Source: CAVUCH01 sp963697705 (GTDB lineage Bacteria; Acidobacteriota; Vicinamibacteria; Vicinamibacterales; JAENWD01). From it: 64,000 nucleotides of DNA. The stretch's first letter is position 1; every line of letters begins with the position of its first letter. Made by a program: the position numbers and the translations under genes. The stretch is from the NCBI GenBank assembly GCA_963697705.1, contig CAVOPA010000017.1:186001-250000 (forward strand), read 5' to 3'. This document shows positions 62,411-64,000 of this stretch, in pieces. The notes beneath the pieces are model-generated. The model saw only the letters and a program-made list of their open reading frames with translations, ran no database searches and was not told where the DNA came from.

Positions 62411-63724
62411 ATGCGCATGCTCTCTGTCACGGCAGACCAGGTGTGGGACCATTTGAACGTGCTGACGCGCGACATCGGCGTCCGCCTCGCCGGATCTCGC
62501 GGTGAACGGCAGGCCGCGGACTATATCGCGTCGGTGTTCGAGTCGTGCGGCGCGGCCGTGACGGTCGAGTCGTTCCCTGTCAGGGAGCGGGCCGTCACGT
62601 CCGAGACGCTGGACCTGCTGATCGGCAGCGCGTGGCATCGACATCCCTGCTCGCTGTTGAGTAACGCGCCGGGCACGGCTGGCCGGGTCATCGAGGCGCC
62701 GATCGCGCTGATCGACGCCGCGACGGGGTATCAGCGCGACGACCTGTCGGCGCTGGCGGGCAAGGCGGTGATCCACCTCGGGACGCACATCGAAAGCCCC
62801 GACCACTACCGCCGTCTCATGGCGGCGCGTCCCGCGTTCCTCATGTTCGTCGACACCCGCTATCCGGCAGATGCCGTCACCGCCGACGGCATGTTCCCGG
62901 CCTACGTCCACCGTTTCGGTGCGGTGCCCACGGTCAGCATGGCGTACCAGGACGCGTGGAACGGATACGCCGCCGCCGCATCGGCGGCCAGGTTGTGCGT
63001 GGCTGGCGGCATGCGCGACAGCACGTCACAGAACGTCGTCGCCGAGCTCGCGGGGACCGATCCATCGGCCGGCGTCGTCTACGTCGGCGCGCATCACGAC
63101 ACGCAGGCCGGCTCCGTCGGCGCCGACGACAACGGGTCAGGGGTCGCGGCGGTCCTGTCACTCGCTGCCGCGCTCGCGGGAGTGCCCCGACGCAGGACGA
63201 TTCGCCTGATCAGCTTCGGCGCCGAAGAGCAGCTGTCCGTCGGCAGCGCAGCCTACGTCCGGCGTCACCGGGACGAGCTGGCGGCAGACGGTCGCGTCAT
63301 GTTGAACTTCGACGCGTTCGGCTCGCTGCTCGGATGGAACTATCTCGTGTGCAATGGCCCCGAGGCGATAGGCCACTTCTTCGTCCGTCACCTGGCAGCC
63401 GCGGATCTCACGGTCAAGACGAACACGGCGCTGATCCCCTACTCCGATCACTTCCCGTTCGTCGCGGCTGGTGTCCCTGCCGCCTGGATTGGCCGGAACA
63501 ACTGCGAGGCCGGCCGGTTCTTCCACCATCGTCCGGATGATGACATGACGCGGGTATCGTGCCCGCTGGTCGCCAGCATCGTGTCCGCGGCGGGCGCCGG
63601 GCTGGCGGAACTCGCCGACTGCGAGGTGATGCCGTTCGAGGCGTCGCCGCAGCCGGTACTTAGCGGCGCGGCGGCCATGTGGGACGAGCTGTTCGGAGGC
63701 TGGGCAGGGTTCGGGGGCGGCTGA
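62411..63724 (+). CDS. M28-family zinc peptidase, cytoplasmic
   Basis: This 437-residue M28-type aminopeptidase-like protein has the metal and catalytic residues in GAHHDTQ, GADDNGSG, GAEEQLSVG, LNFDAFG and FHHRPDDD. Unlike the peptidase at 21.3 kb it has no signal peptide and no PDZ domain, so it is probably intracellular or a different exopeptidase. A PA-like insert occupies about residues 70-170. Start is ATG 62411 or ATG 62417. Confidence 0.88.
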   Translation: MRMLSVTADQVWDHLNVLTRDIGVRLAGSRGERQAADYIASVFESCGAAVTVESFPVRERAVTSETLDLLIGSAWHRHPCSLLSNAPGTAGRVIEAPIALIDAATGYQRDDLSALAGKAVIHLGTHIESPDHYRRLMAARPAFLMFVDTRYPADAVTADGMFPAYVHRFGAVPTVSMAYQDAWNGYAAAASAARLCVAGGMRDSTSQNVVAELAGTDPSAGVVYVGAHHDTQAGSVGADDNGSGVAAVLSLAAALAGVPRRRTIRLISFGAEEQLSVGSAAYVRRHRDELAADGRVMLNFDAFGSLLGWNYLVCNGPEAIGHFFVRHLAAADLTVKTNTALIPYSDHFPFVAAGVPAAWIGRNNCEAGRFFHHRPDDDMTRVSCPLVASIVSAAGAGLAELADCEVMPFEASPQPVLSGAAAMWDELFGGWAGFGGG

Positions 63725-63795
63725 AGCAGGCGGCGGCACTGCCTCGGCTGACCCCCTCGCAAGCTTCCATAGTCCGCGCGCGATCGGCTGCGGCA

Positions 63796-64000
63796 CTACT
63801 CGAACGGCCGCTGCCAGCGAAGCCCGGCGAACCCGCCGTAGTTCACGTCGGTGGAGATCAAGTGACAGCCGTGTTCGATCGCGAGTGCAGCGAACCACGC
63901 GCTGAAGCAGTGGTAGGGGCGGATGCTCATCAACGACACGAGGACATCAGGCGCCAAGACTGGCGCCGCCGCCGCGTGGGCCCGTGCGCCGTCTGGGCCC
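63796..64000 (-). CDS. C-terminal part of a PIN-domain (VapC-like) toxin, cut by window edge
   Basis: On the minus strand the frame is open from the window end to TAG at 63796 (68 codons). The visible part ends AWFAALAIEHGCHLISTDVN then YGGFAGLRWQRPF, the usual C-terminal pattern of VapC PIN toxins including the last active-site Asp. The N-terminal acidic residues and any antitoxin gene lie beyond base 64000. Confidence 0.7.
   Translation of the reverse strand, partial: GPDGARAHAAAAPVLAPDVLVSLMSIRPYHCFSAWFAALAIEHGCHLISTDVNYGGFAGLRWQRPFE

Overview
The window is about 64 kb of very GC-rich, tightly packed bacterial chromosome. It has no rRNA, no tRNA that I could recognise, no phage and no intact insertion sequence. 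The gene set (Tad-type pilus motor, hopanoid/squalene genes hpnCDE, MacB-like permeases with an adaptor, M28 peptidases, NtrC-type regulators, cobalamin adenosyltransferase, a two-domain ThyX-like protein) and the base composition suggest a soil or sediment Gram-negative, plausibly Acidobacteriota of the Vicinamibacteria type. That placement is inference; there is no marker gene here to prove it.

Layout. Positions 1-5.8 kb: 3' part of a tad cluster (cpaE, cpaF, tadB, tadC) followed by a winged-helix AAA ATPase and a membrane methyltransferase. 6.5-9.4 kb: minus-strand genes (Rieske protein, two membrane proteins of which one is frameshifted, Smr-domain protein, queF). 9.6-11.8 kb: an HU-like protein, an NtrC-type regulator and a small membrane protein. 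11.8-16.8 kb: a complete 2-oxo acid dehydrogenase operon (E3, E1 alpha, E1 beta, E2); lipB at 19.5 kb makes the lipoyl group such complexes need. 16.8-27 kb: hydrolase, DUF4097 protein, DsrE-like protein, lipB, ECF sigma factor, secreted M28 peptidase, a malate-dehydrogenase-like protein that has lost its catalytic motifs, a frameshifted SDR, a threonine-dehydratase-like enzyme, an MBL hydrolase and an FHA protein. 27.2-31.2 kb: membrane-fusion adaptor plus two MacB-type permeases with no ATPase. 31.4-36.4 kb: a secreted hydrolase-like protein without its serine, YgfZ, a VapBC module, mutT and mutY. 36.5-40.4 kb: cobalamin adenosyltransferase and hpnC-hpnD-hpnE. 40.4-45.4 kb: rhodanese, Kelch protein, DenD-like dehydrogenase, SDR, REP array, acetyltransferase. 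45.4-52.5 kb: a signalling island (two hybrid kinases, a MinD/FlhG-like ATPase, an NtrC-type regulator, a kinase-like protein lacking its ATP site). 52.8-64 kb: thiI, class II aldolase, Nudix hydrolase, def, ThyX-like protein, MFS exporter, thioesterase, exported methyltransferase, a GH127 remnant, greB, an M28-type peptidase and the 3' end of a PIN-domain gene.

The most unusual signal is outside the genes. At least eleven intergenic spots carry short arrays built on a strict 7-base period. The 7-base word differs from site to site (GGTTCCR, GGATGNN, GGCTCCA, CCGTTSA, GGCTRAR, GGGCTTC and others), yet the architecture recurs: a run of direct heptads, a short spacer, then the same word inverted. 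Several lie inside operons and two appear to supply the ribosome-binding site of the next gene. A separate family of REP-like palindromes (GCCCGCCTGAAGGCGGGC followed by ACTAC) occurs at four places, once as a tandem cluster of about eight copies.
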